Positions 1 through 8,439 of a stretch of 64,000 nucleotides of DNA are shown here, one piece after another. A model generated the notes under the pieces. It had not been told where the DNA came from, searched no databases, and was given only the letters and a program-made list of their open reading frames with translations. Source of the DNA: Flavobacterium azizsancarii (lineage in GTDB: Bacteria; Bacteroidota; Bacteroidia; Flavobacteriales; Flavobacteriaceae); assembly GCF_027980145.1 (NCBI RefSeq), contig NZ_JAMZNK010000013.1:62001-126000 (forward strand). Reading direction: 5' to 3'. How positions within the stretch are numbered: the first letter of the stretch is position 1; each line of letters opens with the position of its first letter. The position numbers were made by a program, and so were the translations under genes.

Positions 1-2267
1 TAATCCTGGATCAGCTTAAAAAATTAGGTGCTTCCTGCGATTGGGAAAGAACGAAATTTACTATGGATCCTGATATGTCAGCTTCTGTAATTAAGTCTTT
101 TGTTGACCTATATAATAAAGGATTAATCTACAGAGGGTACCGTATGGTAAACTGGGATCCTGAAGCAAAAACAACTTTGTCTGACGAAGAGGTTATTTAT
201 GAAGAACAACAAGGAAAATTATTTTTCTTGAAATATAAAATCGAAGGTTCAGAAGATTTCTTGACTATTGCGACAACACGTCCTGAGACTATCTTTGGAG
301 ATACTGCTATTTGTATCAACCCAAATGACGAACGTTTTACTCATTTGAAAGGTAAAAAAGCGATTGTCCCTATTTGTGGAAGAGTAATCCCGATTATCGA
401 AGATGAATATGTAGATGTAGAATTTGGAACCGGATGCTTAAAAGTAACTCCGGCGCATGACATGAATGATAAAGCGTTAGGAGAGAAACACAATCTTGAA
501 ATCGTTGATATTTTTAATGAAGATGCTACATTAAATAGTTTTGGATTGCATTACCAAGGGAAAGATCGTTTTGTGGTTCGTATCGAAATTGCAAAAGAAT
601 TAGAAGAAATTGGAGCTTTGGCAAAAACCGAAATCCACTTAAATAAAGTTGGAACGTCTGAAAGAACTAAAGCGGTAATCGAACCAAGATTATCAGATCA
701 ATGGTTTTTGAAAATGGAAGATTTAGTAAAACCCGCAATTAAATCTGTTTTGGTTGATGGAGATATTAAATTACACCCAAAACGTTTCGAAAACACTTAC
801 GCACATTGGTTAAACAATATTCGTGATTGGAATATTTCCCGTCAGTTATGGTGGGGACAACAAATTCCGGCTTATTATTACGGAGACGGAAAAGAAGATT
901 TTGTAGTTGCAGAAACTATCGAAGAGGCGCTAGCTTTAGCTAAAGAAAGAACTTCAAACCTAAAACTTGAAACAAAAGATTTAAGACAAGATGTTGATGC
1001 TCTAGACACATGGTTCTCATCCTGGTTATGGCCAATGTCAGTTTTTGGCGGAATCATGGATCCTGAAAGTGAAGATTTTAAGTATTATTATCCAACAAAC
1101 GACTTGGTTACAGGTCCGGATATTTTGTTTTTCTGGGTTGCCAGAATGATTATTGCCGGTTATGAATATGCTGGTGAAAAACCATTTACAAATGTATATC
1201 TAACAGGTTTAGTACGTGATAAACAACGTCGTAAAATGTCTAAATCATTAGGAAATTCTCCTGATCCTTTAGACTTGATCGAGAAATTTGGTGCAGATGG
1301 TGTTCGTGTAGGATTGCTTTTAAGTGCTTCTGCAGGAAACGACATTATGTTTGATGAAGAATTATGTAATCAGGGAAAAGCATTCTCTAATAAGATATGG
1401 AATGCCTTTAAATTGATAAAAGGATGGGAAGTTTCTGAAACTATTCCACAACCGGAATCATCAAAAGTAGCCATCGAATGGTACGAAGCCAAGTTGCAGC
1501 AAACCTTAGTTGATATCGAAGATAATTTTGAAAAATACAGAATTTCAGATTCTTTAATGGCGATCTACAAATTGGTTTGGGATGATTTCTGTTCTTGGTT
1601 TTTAGAGATGATCAAACCTGCATACCAACAGCCAATTGACAAAGCAACGTTTGATAAAGCGATCGAAATGTTAGAAAGTAATTTAAAATTACTTCATCCT
1701 TTCATGCCTTTCTTAACAGAGGAAATTTGGCATTTAATTGCTGACAGAACTCCTGAAGAAGCTTTGATCGTTTCGACATGGCCAGAATTAAAACCTTTTA
1801 ACGCAGGTTTAATTACTGATTTTGAAAGTACTATTGAAGTAATTTCAGGAATCAGAACCATTAGAAAAGATAAAAATATTCCGTTTAAAGATGCTATCGA
1901 ATTAAAAGGAATCAATAGTGAGAGTCTTACAACTTACTTCGATACAATCGTAACGAAACTAGGAAATATCTCGGCTTTCGAATATGTTTCTGCTAAAGTA
2001 GACGGAGCATTGTCTTTTCGTGTAAAATCAAATGAATATTTCATTCCAATTTCAGGAGGAAATATTGATGTTGAAGCTGAAATTGCAAAACTAACTGCAG
2101 AGTTGGTGTATACGCAAGGTTTCTTAAAATCAGTTCAGTCAAAATTATCAAATGAAAAATTTGTTGGTGGTGCACCGGAAAAAGTTTTGGCTAACGAAAG
2201 ACAAAAAGAAGCTGATGCTTTAGCAAAAATCACTACTATAGAGCAAAGTATTGCTGGATTGAAATAA
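1..2267 (+). CDS. valS: Valine--tRNA ligase, 3' part (5' end outside window)
   Basis: Class I aminoacyl-tRNA synthetase that charges tRNA-Val in the cytoplasm. The reading frame is open from the first bases of the window, so the gene begins upstream and the ATG at 63 is internal. The KMSKS ATP-binding motif is intact at 1233-1247. It is followed by the anticodon-binding domain and a C-terminal coiled-coil arm of the ValRS type (the last ~60 residues are rich in E, K, L and A). An editing-domain region with conserved TTRPET lies near 270-290. The HIGH motif must lie outside the window. The stop TAA is at 2265 and a strong terminator follows 24 bases later. Assignment is firm; only the N-terminus is missing. 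Confidence 0.96.
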   Translation, partial: ILDQLKKLGASCDWERTKFTMDPDMSASVIKSFVDLYNKGLIYRGYRMVNWDPEAKTTLSDEEVIYEEQQGKLFFLKYKIEGSEDFLTIATTRPETIFGDTAICINPNDERFTHLKGKKAIVPICGRVIPIIEDEYVDVEFGTGCLKVTPAHDMNDKALGEKHNLEIVDIFNEDATLNSFGLHYQGKDRFVVRIEIAKELEEIGALAKTEIHLNKVGTSERTKAVIEPRLSDQWFLKMEDLVKPAIKSVLVDGDIKLHPKRFENTYAHWLNNIRDWNISRQLWWGQQIPAYYYGDGKEDFVVAETIEEALALAKERTSNLKLETKDLRQDVDALDTWFSSWLWPMSVFGGIMDPESEDFKYYYPTNDLVTGPDILFFWVARMIIAGYEYAGEKPFTNVYLTGLVRDKQRRKMSKSLGNSPDPLDLIEKFGADGVRVGLLLSASAGNDIMFDEELCNQGKAFSNKIWNAFKLIKGWEVSETIPQPESSKVAIEWYEAKLQQTLVDIEDNFEKYRISDSLMAIYKLVWDDFCSWFLEMIKPAYQQPIDKATFDKAIEMLESNLKLLHPFMPFLTEEIWHLIADRTPEEALIVSTWPELKPFNAGLITDFESTIEVISGIRTIRKDKNIPFKDAIELKGINSESLTTYFDTIVTKLGNISAFEYVSAKVDGALSFRVKSNEYFIPISGGNIDVEAEIAKLTAELVYTQGFLKSVQSKLSNEKFVGGAPEKVLANERQKEADALAKITTIEQSIAGLK

Positions 2268-2290
2268 GATCAGTTTTACTTTTTAGATAC

Positions 2291-2324
2291 AAACCCGACA
2301 TGTTTTTTTGAATGTGTCGGGTTT
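2291..2324 (+). terminator. Rho-independent terminator after valS
   Basis: A perfect 10-bp stem (AAACCCGACA with TGTCGGGTTT, arms 2291-2300 and 2315-2324) is followed by a T-rich run. It sits just downstream of the valS stop codon. Confidence 0.85.
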
Positions 2325-2497
2325 TATTTTGTATGAATATTTTCTGTCACGAATTCACGAATTAAAATTTTGACGATTAAAAACAAAAAAACTCATTTAA
2401 CGATAATAAATGAGGTTTTGTATTAAAGTCCAAAAGCTTCTTCTATTCTTCAAAAAGGTAGAAAAAGCCCTGGCAGATTAAAATCTAATTCAAATTT

Positions 2498-4750
2498 TTA
2501 GAACTTATATCTTAAGCTTGTCATTACCTGACGTGGTGCAATTGGATTCACACTATAATTTTCGTGAACCGTATAATTCAATTCGTTTGTAATGTTTGAT
2601 AATTTGCATAATATTGAGATCTTTCTCCAGGTATATCCTGCAGATATATCAATTGTTGTGTAAGCTTCTAAAGGAATTTCTCTATCATTGATAGTTTGAA
2701 CTCCTGTAGTAGGGTTAATTACTATTAGGTTATTCCATCCACCGGTTCTTTTTCCGATATAATTACCTATTGCTCCAACAGAAACACCTTTAAGGAAACC
2801 ATCTTGCAGCGTGTAGAAGAAACTTAAATTTGCCGTGTTTGCCGGTGTTCTTACTAAACGATCCCCTTCGATAAAACTTCCGTTTAATCCTGAAGTTTTT
2901 GTGTAGCGCATATCGTTGTAGCTATAACCTGCAATAATGTTCAAACCTTCAACTGGTCTTGCTGTAATATCAACTTCAACACCTTTACTTTTAGTTTCTC
3001 CACTTAATACTTTTACGTTTGTATCTGAGTTTGGCGTTCCGTCAGCTTTAAATTCAGCTGTTTGTGCCAGGTTGCTGTTTGTGATCTGGTATACTGTAAC
3101 GTTTGTGCTCAATAAACCTCTCCAGAAATCTTTCTTGATACCTGCTTCGTATTGATCAATAATAGATGGTTTTATTGGTTGTAAATCAACAGTTGTTCCT
3201 GTGTTTGGCGTAAATGAGTTAGAATAACTTGCAAACAAAGACGTGTTTTTTGTTGGCTGATATACTAAACCTACTTTAGGAGAAAAAGCCTGATCTGTTA
3301 GTTTTTGTCCTTCTGCAACTGTAATTGGTGTTTTAGTATAATCAGTTGTTGTTGCTTGAGTTTCCTGCCATGACCAGCGTAATCCTGCTAAAACTTTAAA
3401 TTGGTCTGTAATCGAGATTAAATCCTGAGCGTAAACCCCAAAACGATTCGAATCTGTATTTACAAGTTTAGTTGCATTTGCATTTGGGATATCCATACGT
3501 TGATTATCGTAAATAAGGTCATAAATATTTACGCGATCGTATGCATTTGTAATGAATTTTCCTTTAGCATCTTTTACCATTTTTTCATCAAAGGCATAAG
3601 TATAGGCTTGTGTAAATGAGTTTTCAAAATCAACACCGGTAAAAACCTGATGTTTCACTTTTCCAGTATAAAAAATCCCTTGTAAGCTCAATTGTTGTCC
3701 CATGATTTGCTCAAAGTTGTGATTTTGACCTAACGGACGAATGTAATCTCCATCTTTATAATTCGGGATCGTAATATCAATAGAAACACGTTCAGTTCCT
3801 TTAGAAGTTCTGTCATAGTTTTGGAATGAAGTATTGAAATTCAATTTCCAGTTATCATTAAAATTATGGTTTACTAAAGCAGAAATACTTGTTTGAGTTG
3901 TTTTTCCGTAAGACCAAAGTGCTCCTAAGTATTTGCTTCGTGGCACATCAGCAATTTCTTTACCAATAATTCCAGTTCCAAAATCCGGAGTCCAGTCATA
4001 ACTAAGATAATCTCCTTGTAGTGTAATTTGAGTTTTGTCGCTTACTTTAAATAAAAACGATGGATTGATGTAATAACGTTCGTTTTTTACGATATCTCTA
4101 AAGCTTTCTGAGTTCTCATACGTACCTGTAAAACGAAAAGCAATGTATTTATTTAATGGCCCGTAGATATCAATTGATGGTTTATAAAAAGAATTGCTTC
4201 CCATTTGCATAGAAACTTCTCCACCTTTTGTAAACTGAGGTGTTTTTGTAACCATGTTCAGGATTCCTCCCGGAGCAACGTTACCGTATAATAAAGCAGC
4301 ACTTCCTTTTAAGAATTCTACTTTTTCTAAAGAAGAAACTTCAGGCATAGATCCGCTGCTGAAACGAAAACCGTTTTTAAACATATTATTGGCACCCATA
4401 TCATAACCTCTTGAAAAGAATGACTCCTGAGCACCACCACGAGCTGATCCTACATAAACACCATTTAGGTTTTTTACCACTTCACTAAGTCTGATAGCTT
4501 GTTGTTGTATGATAACATCATTTCCAATAATCTGAACACTTTGTGGCAAGTCCATTACTTTAATACCTGAACGAGCAGCTTCAATTGGCTTTTTAGGTTT
4601 GTTTGTAGTAATTAAAACTTCATTAAGAGTTTCTCCCTTTTTGTTTTTTACAGTATCATTTACAGCCGAAGTATTTTCTGCAGCAGCGTACTCCTGACTA
4701 TATGAGGCAAAACTAAGCAAGGATAAAGCGAGTAGTAAATTATATTTCAT
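2498..4750 (-). CDS. TonB-dependent siderophore receptor
   Basis: Outer-membrane TonB-dependent transporter, most like ferric-siderophore receptors of the FhuE/FpvA type. A signal peptide (residues ~1-18) precedes a plug domain with typical phrases: LPQSVQIIG, LSEVVKNLNGVYVG, and VEFLKGSAALLYGNVAPGG near residue 150. A 22-strand barrel follows and ends in aromatic RYKF, as required for barrel assembly. At 750 residues it is full length. It probably imports an iron chelate using TonB energy (family knowledge); the substrate cannot be read from sequence. The DUF4198 gene upstream on the same strand supports an iron or metal role, though a terminator lies between them and this gene has its own promoter. 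Confidence 0.92.
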   Translation of the reverse strand: MKYNLLLALSLLSFASYSQEYAAAENTSAVNDTVKNKKGETLNEVLITTNKPKKPIEAARSGIKVMDLPQSVQIIGNDVIIQQQAIRLSEVVKNLNGVYVGSARGGAQESFFSRGYDMGANNMFKNGFRFSSGSMPEVSSLEKVEFLKGSAALLYGNVAPGGILNMVTKTPQFTKGGEVSMQMGSNSFYKPSIDIYGPLNKYIAFRFTGTYENSESFRDIVKNERYYINPSFLFKVSDKTQITLQGDYLSYDWTPDFGTGIIGKEIADVPRSKYLGALWSYGKTTQTSISALVNHNFNDNWKLNFNTSFQNYDRTSKGTERVSIDITIPNYKDGDYIRPLGQNHNFEQIMGQQLSLQGIFYTGKVKHQVFTGVDFENSFTQAYTYAFDEKMVKDAKGKFITNAYDRVNIYDLIYDNQRMDIPNANATKLVNTDSNRFGVYAQDLISITDQFKVLAGLRWSWQETQATTTDYTKTPITVAEGQKLTDQAFSPKVGLVYQPTKNTSLFASYSNSFTPNTGTTVDLQPIKPSIIDQYEAGIKKDFWRGLLSTNVTVYQITNSNLAQTAEFKADGTPNSDTNVKVLSGETKSKGVEVDITARPVEGLNIIAGYSYNDMRYTKTSGLNGSFIEGDRLVRTPANTANLSFFYTLQDGFLKGVSVGAIGNYIGKRTGGWNNLIVINPTTGVQTINDREIPLEAYTTIDISAGYTWRKISILCKLSNITNELNYTVHENYSVNPIAPRQVMTSLRYKF

Positions 4751-4790
4751 GGTATTTATTTAGATTGAATAAGAATAACTATTTTTTTTG

Positions 4791-4822
4791 CAAATATAAG
4801 GGCACATAGATGTTTTAACAAA
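4791..4822 (-). promoter_or_regulatory. Bacteroidota-type promoter of the siderophore receptor
   Basis: On the minus strand, TTTG (4819-4822), 20 bases, then TATATTTG (4791-4798). This matches the flavobacterial consensus TTTG-N17-23-TAnnTTTG and lies 41 bases upstream of the receptor start. No clear Fur box was recognised. Confidence 0.7.
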
Positions 4823-4966
4823 ATTTAACAAGACATTTTCTCGCTTAAATCTTTCTTAGTTTTTTATTAAGATTAGCTTAAGATTTTGCTATTCCGATTT
4901 TAATTCTTTATTAATAAAGAATAGTTCTAAATAATATTTTGAATTATGTCACGTCTTTGTACAAAA

Positions 4967-4991
4967 AAACCTTGTTAAGAGAACAAGGTTT
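4967..4991 (-). terminator. Terminator after the DUF4198 gene
   Basis: A 10-bp perfect stem (AAACCTTGTT with AACAAGGTTT) with a 5-base loop. On the minus strand a T-run follows, so it terminates transcription arriving from the DUF4198 gene and separates it from the receptor gene. Confidence 0.8.
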
Positions 4992-5042
4992 TGAGTGAAG
5001 AAAAATTTCTTTATTTTTTAGCTGAAAAAAGCAGTTTGAAAA

Positions 5043-5768
5043 TTATTTAACTGTAACAAAGTAAGTAGCCATTTTCCAGATTTCATCGTATTTTTTGCCA
5101 TTGTGTTCTCCGGCAGCTTTCTCAGTATAAGCAAATTCTACCATATAATTTCCAGTCCAGATTGGTGTAAATGAAAATTGACCTTTGTCGTTTGTCCATA
5201 ATTCTTTTTCCCAACCATTGGGAGCAATTACTTTTATTTTTTGCTCTTTTGCAGCAACACCTTCATATAATGCAAAACCATCAATTTTGACATTCTTTTT
5301 TGCTATGTCAGCATTTTCGCTAAACACACCAATAACATTATTGTTGGCAGTTGCATAATTTCCTGCAGTTTTATTTCCAACTACAACAGTAGCGCTTGAA
5401 TTGTAATCTAAAACCATAGTTCCGTAAACATCTTTTACCTTGTGGTGCATTACAACAGTATAAACTCCATCTTCATCCGGAGTAAAAAACGCTTGATATT
5501 TATTGTCTAAAGCTTTTGAAGTAAGTTTTGTTTCCTTTTTTGAAGGAGAAACCAATACCAAAGTAAAGTCCTTCAAATCAGAGAACCATTTGTCTGCTTT
5601 TGTAATGTCATTATCTGAAAATTCTCCAAAATAAACTGAAATTTCCTGAGCTTTTCCTTTTGTTCCGGTAGCTTTGGTTTCGATCCAGAGAGCGTGAGCA
5701 AATAATTGTGGGGTGGCAACCAACATTAAAAGTAAAAATGCTATTGATTTTAAAGTTTTAGATTTCAT
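5043..5768 (-). CDS. DUF4198 domain-containing periplasmic protein
   Basis: A signal peptide (residues 1-24, ending LFAHA) is followed directly by HALWIETK, the usual mature start of DUF4198 proteins. The rest is a beta-rich domain with a carboxypeptidase-regulatory-like C-terminal segment (GQFSFTPIWTGNYMVEFAY). The family (also called NikM-like/CbiK-like periplasmic) is often encoded beside TonB-dependent metal receptors and is thought to take part in metal uptake; the exact role is not established. At 241 residues it has normal length. It lies upstream of the siderophore receptor on the same strand but ends in its own terminator. A TAAGTTTG -7 element is at 5808-5815. Confidence 0.83.
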   Translation of the reverse strand: MKSKTLKSIAFLLLMLVATPQLFAHALWIETKATGTKGKAQEISVYFGEFSDNDITKADKWFSDLKDFTLVLVSPSKKETKLTSKALDNKYQAFFTPDEDGVYTVVMHHKVKDVYGTMVLDYNSSATVVVGNKTAGNYATANNNVIGVFSENADIAKKNVKIDGFALYEGVAAKEQKIKVIAPNGWEKELWTNDKGQFSFTPIWTGNYMVEFAYTEKAAGEHNGKKYDEIWKMATYFVTVK

Positions 5769-6200
5769 AGGATGAAGTTTAAATTTTATTAATTAAAATA
5801 TTTTTCACAAACTTAAGTCTTATTTAGAATAATTAAAAATAAAAACTTAAAAAAAGAGTAACAATACAATTTCGTTTGTTATAATCTTGACTTTTCTCCC
5901 AGATCAAAAGCACTTCTGGTCATGATAAATTAGCTTAGCATTATGCACGATGAAATGTAAAAAATCATTGTTTTCGAACATAGAATTTTATCTAAATAAT
6001 TTGCACCTGTATCAAATTCTGAACTCTTTAATTGGTTTTGCAAAGACTTGATTTAATCTGCCTATTGCCATATTTTGTCAATTTTATTTTAGAATTTATT
6101 CAAAATAACAAGACAAATAATATTTTCGGGCTTTTATTAAAAAACATGAAAAGGGTAGAAGTTACACTTCAAAACCTTAATTTTGTAGCCTTATAAAGAA
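5769..6200. other. Divergent intergenic region, DUF4198 / MFS transporter
   Basis: 432 bases without a gene between divergent genes. It holds a minus-strand TAAGTTTG -7 box at 5808-5815 for the DUF4198 gene and a plus-strand TAATTTTG at 6178-6185, a plausible -7 box 16 bases before the MFS start. No convincing -33 element was found for either. No repeat or hidden ORF was seen in the remainder. Confidence 0.5.
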
Positions 6201-7370
6201 ATGCTCTTCATGATTTTACCCTTTTTTAAAAAATTACAAAACACCCCCAGGGGATTCCGTATAGCCAACACTGTATTTTTTTTCCTTTCCGGATTTGGAT
6301 ATTCTTCGTGGGTCTCCCGAATTCCGCATATAAAAGCACAGTTGCATTTATCTGAAGCTCAGTTTGGAACTGTTTTATTTGCTTTTCCGATTGGTTTAAT
6401 GCTCACAATGCCGTTTACAGGAAAACTATTAAATAAATACAGTAGTCGGTATGTGATGCTGTTAGGAGCCATCATGTTTAATATTGTATTGGCTTTGCCT
6501 GGTTTAGCTGCTTTTGTATGGCAATTGGTGATTATCCTTTTAATCTTTGGGGCATCTCGTAATATTTTCAATCTGTCTATTAATGCACAATCGCTTGAGG
6601 TTCAAAAATTATATCCGCAATCGATCATAACCCGTTTTCATGCCGTTTGGAGTATTGCCGTTTTTGCAGGAGCTGGTTTAGGATATGTTATGGTAACCAA
6701 GCATATTGCACCATCAGAACATTTATTGGGAGTAAGTATTTTTATGCTCGGTCTTACGGCTTGTTTTTATCCATTGAGTATTCATAATCAGCCTGTACCG
6801 GTAAAAAAGAAGTTCTTTTCGATGCCGGAAAAAAATCTGGTCAAGTTTGCCATAATTTGCTTTGTCTCTATGGCTTGCGAAAATACGATGTACGACTGGA
6901 GTGGGATCTATTTTGAAAATATACTGCACGCTTCTCCAAAGTTAACCAGTGCTGCATTTGTATTTTTCGCTACTGCGGTAACCTTAGGACGCTTGTTTGG
7001 CGATTATGGAGTGATGAAGTTTGGTACGAAACGAATCTTGCTTTACAGTGGTATTTTTATCACTGTAGGGTTTTTAGTTTGTTTTCTATTGCCTTTTATT
7101 TACCCAACAATTTTTGGATATGTATTAATTGGCGTTGGGGTTTCATGTGTGGTTCCGTTAGTATTTAGTATTGCCGGAAGATCGTCGAAACTAAGCAGTG
7201 GTTCTGCATTAACATCGATTTCTACTATTGGTTACCTTGGTTTTTTATTGGTGCCGCCAATGGTGGGGTTTATCTCTGAATACTTAAGTATGAAATGGGC
7301 GTTTTTGATCATGGCACTTTTAGGTATCCTGATGATTTTGATGGTGAATAAGATTGGGGAGAATGAGTAG
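6201..7370 (+). CDS. MFS transporter (YbjJ/fucose-permease-like)
   Basis: Inner-membrane major facilitator of 389 residues with about 12 hydrophobic segments. The N-terminal segment FFFLSGFGYSSWVSRIPHIK and the loop that follows resemble the YbjJ group of MFS proteins. A conserved-type motif lies between TM2 and TM3 (GKLLNKYSSRYVML), and RLFGDYGVMKFGTKRIL forms the equivalent loop between TM8 and TM9. The substrate is unknown; relatives are annotated as sugar or drug permeases without proof. An ATG at 6210 is an equally possible start. It stands alone, flanked by repeat-rich spacers. Confidence 0.85.
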   Translation: MLFMILPFFKKLQNTPRGFRIANTVFFFLSGFGYSSWVSRIPHIKAQLHLSEAQFGTVLFAFPIGLMLTMPFTGKLLNKYSSRYVMLLGAIMFNIVLALPGLAAFVWQLVIILLIFGASRNIFNLSINAQSLEVQKLYPQSIITRFHAVWSIAVFAGAGLGYVMVTKHIAPSEHLLGVSIFMLGLTACFYPLSIHNQPVPVKKKFFSMPEKNLVKFAIICFVSMACENTMYDWSGIYFENILHASPKLTSAAFVFFATAVTLGRLFGDYGVMKFGTKRILLYSGIFITVGFLVCFLLPFIYPTIFGYVLIGVGVSCVVPLVFSIAGRSSKLSSGSALTSISTIGYLGFLLVPPMVGFISEYLSMKWAFLIMALLGILMILMVNKIGENE

Positions 7371-7705
7371 TTTTTTTTTATCGACTTTTTTGCGCTGGAC
7401 TAAAGTCCAGCCTTACAAAATGAATCGAACCGAAGGTTCTTTATATACTAGAGTTTGGTTGAAATTAGATTAATAAGAAGCTTTTATAAGTCTAATTATA
7501 ATCCCGAAGTTTCAGACATTGCTATACTATAATCGATTCCTAAGAAATTTTAAGACTCCAAAAAAAGCCGTAGGCTCGACCAATATTCTAGGGCTGGACT
7601 GAAGTCCAGTTAAAAAAAATATCAAATTCGATTACGATTATGTGCATTAAAAAAAGTCAAATTAAATTATGATTATACGCGTCAAAAAAAGACTTCGTGA
7701 GATCA
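7371..7705. repeat. Intergenic region with two GGACTnAAGTCC palindromes
   Basis: This 335-base spacer has no gene. It contains GCTGGACTAAAGTCCAGCC (7394-7412), a perfect palindrome around AAA, followed by the hairpin GAACCGAAGGTTC (7427-7439). A second copy, GGCTGGACTGAAGTCCAGTT, lies near 7592-7611. The same pair of palindromes in the same order occurs at 40516-40561, which marks a dispersed element. Confidence 0.7.
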
Positions 7706-8182
7706 TTATTTCTTAACCAAAACAAATTTTTCAGAACTTACTTTTCCATCTAATTTTCCTGAAATTTCTGCAGTCAAAGTATTATCAGCTCCTTTTGTGT
7801 AAGTGATTTTTTGAGGATAATCGTGTTTTGGATTTTCGAAAACCAATTGCTTGTCAGATTCGGCGGTTGAAGGAAATGCTACCGGTTTATCATCATTCTG
7901 ACCTTTTACGGTTGCAAAATAAGTCAGTGTTTCTCCTTTTTGAGCTAAAACAATGGTTTCGAAATGCAAAGTATCTTTTCCTTTAATAAAATAAGAAGAG
8001 GCAGTAAAAGAGCTATCGTTAAGTCTTGTCCAGCTTTCTGTTATAACACCATCCGGAGATTTGTTTTCCCAGTTTCCGATAAGCCAATCTGCTATTTTGA
8101 TTTTATCTTTTTCTACAGATTCTTTTTTTTGACAAGAAATAACGGTAACTAAAAGCATTAAAAGAGTAATTTTCTGAAACAT
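7706..8182 (-). CDS. DUF6265-like small lipoprotein
   Basis: A 158-residue lipoprotein: hydrophobic leader then VISCQKKE, with lipobox Cys at residue 17. The mature part starts with ADWLIGNWENKSPDGVITESW, a pattern typical of DUF6265-type proteins, and continues with a compact beta-rich domain containing FENPKHDYPQKITY. Such proteins probably form a small beta-barrel-like fold; their function is unknown. It is a single gene, probably anchored in the outer or inner membrane facing the periplasm. Confidence 0.75.
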   Translation of the reverse strand: MFQKITLLMLLVTVISCQKKESVEKDKIKIADWLIGNWENKSPDGVITESWTRLNDSSFTASSYFIKGKDTLHFETIVLAQKGETLTYFATVKGQNDDKPVAFPSTAESDKQLVFENPKHDYPQKITYTKGADNTLTAEISGKLDGKVSSEKFVLVKK

Positions 8183-8233
8183 ATTTACGGTTTTTGATGT
8201 TAAATTGAGAAGCTAAGATATTAAAAAAAAGTT

Positions 8234-8431
8234 TGTCACGAATTGCACTAATTTCCACGAATTATTATTCAAATTGTAAATAGAAAACTCGCTATAAATT
8301 GAAATGATTTTATTTCACGCAGATTTAAAAAGATTTGAGCAGATTCTCACAGATTTATATAATTAAATCAAAATTAAATCTTTTTAAATCTGCGTAAAAA
8401 AAAATTCGTGCTAATTTGTGCAATTCGTGGC
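8234..8431. repeat. Nested long palindromic repeat
   Basis: Two inverted repeats, one inside the other. The outer arms (8234-8262 and 8404-8431) carry CACGAATT motifs and their complement AATTCGTG. The inner arms (8326-8350 and 8370-8396) carry CGCAGATTTAAAAAGATTT and its complement. Both families recur elsewhere in the window: outer type at 61.2-61.6 kb, inner type at 10.9 and 12.3 kb. Confidence 0.75.
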
Positions 8432-8439
8432 TAAAAAAA

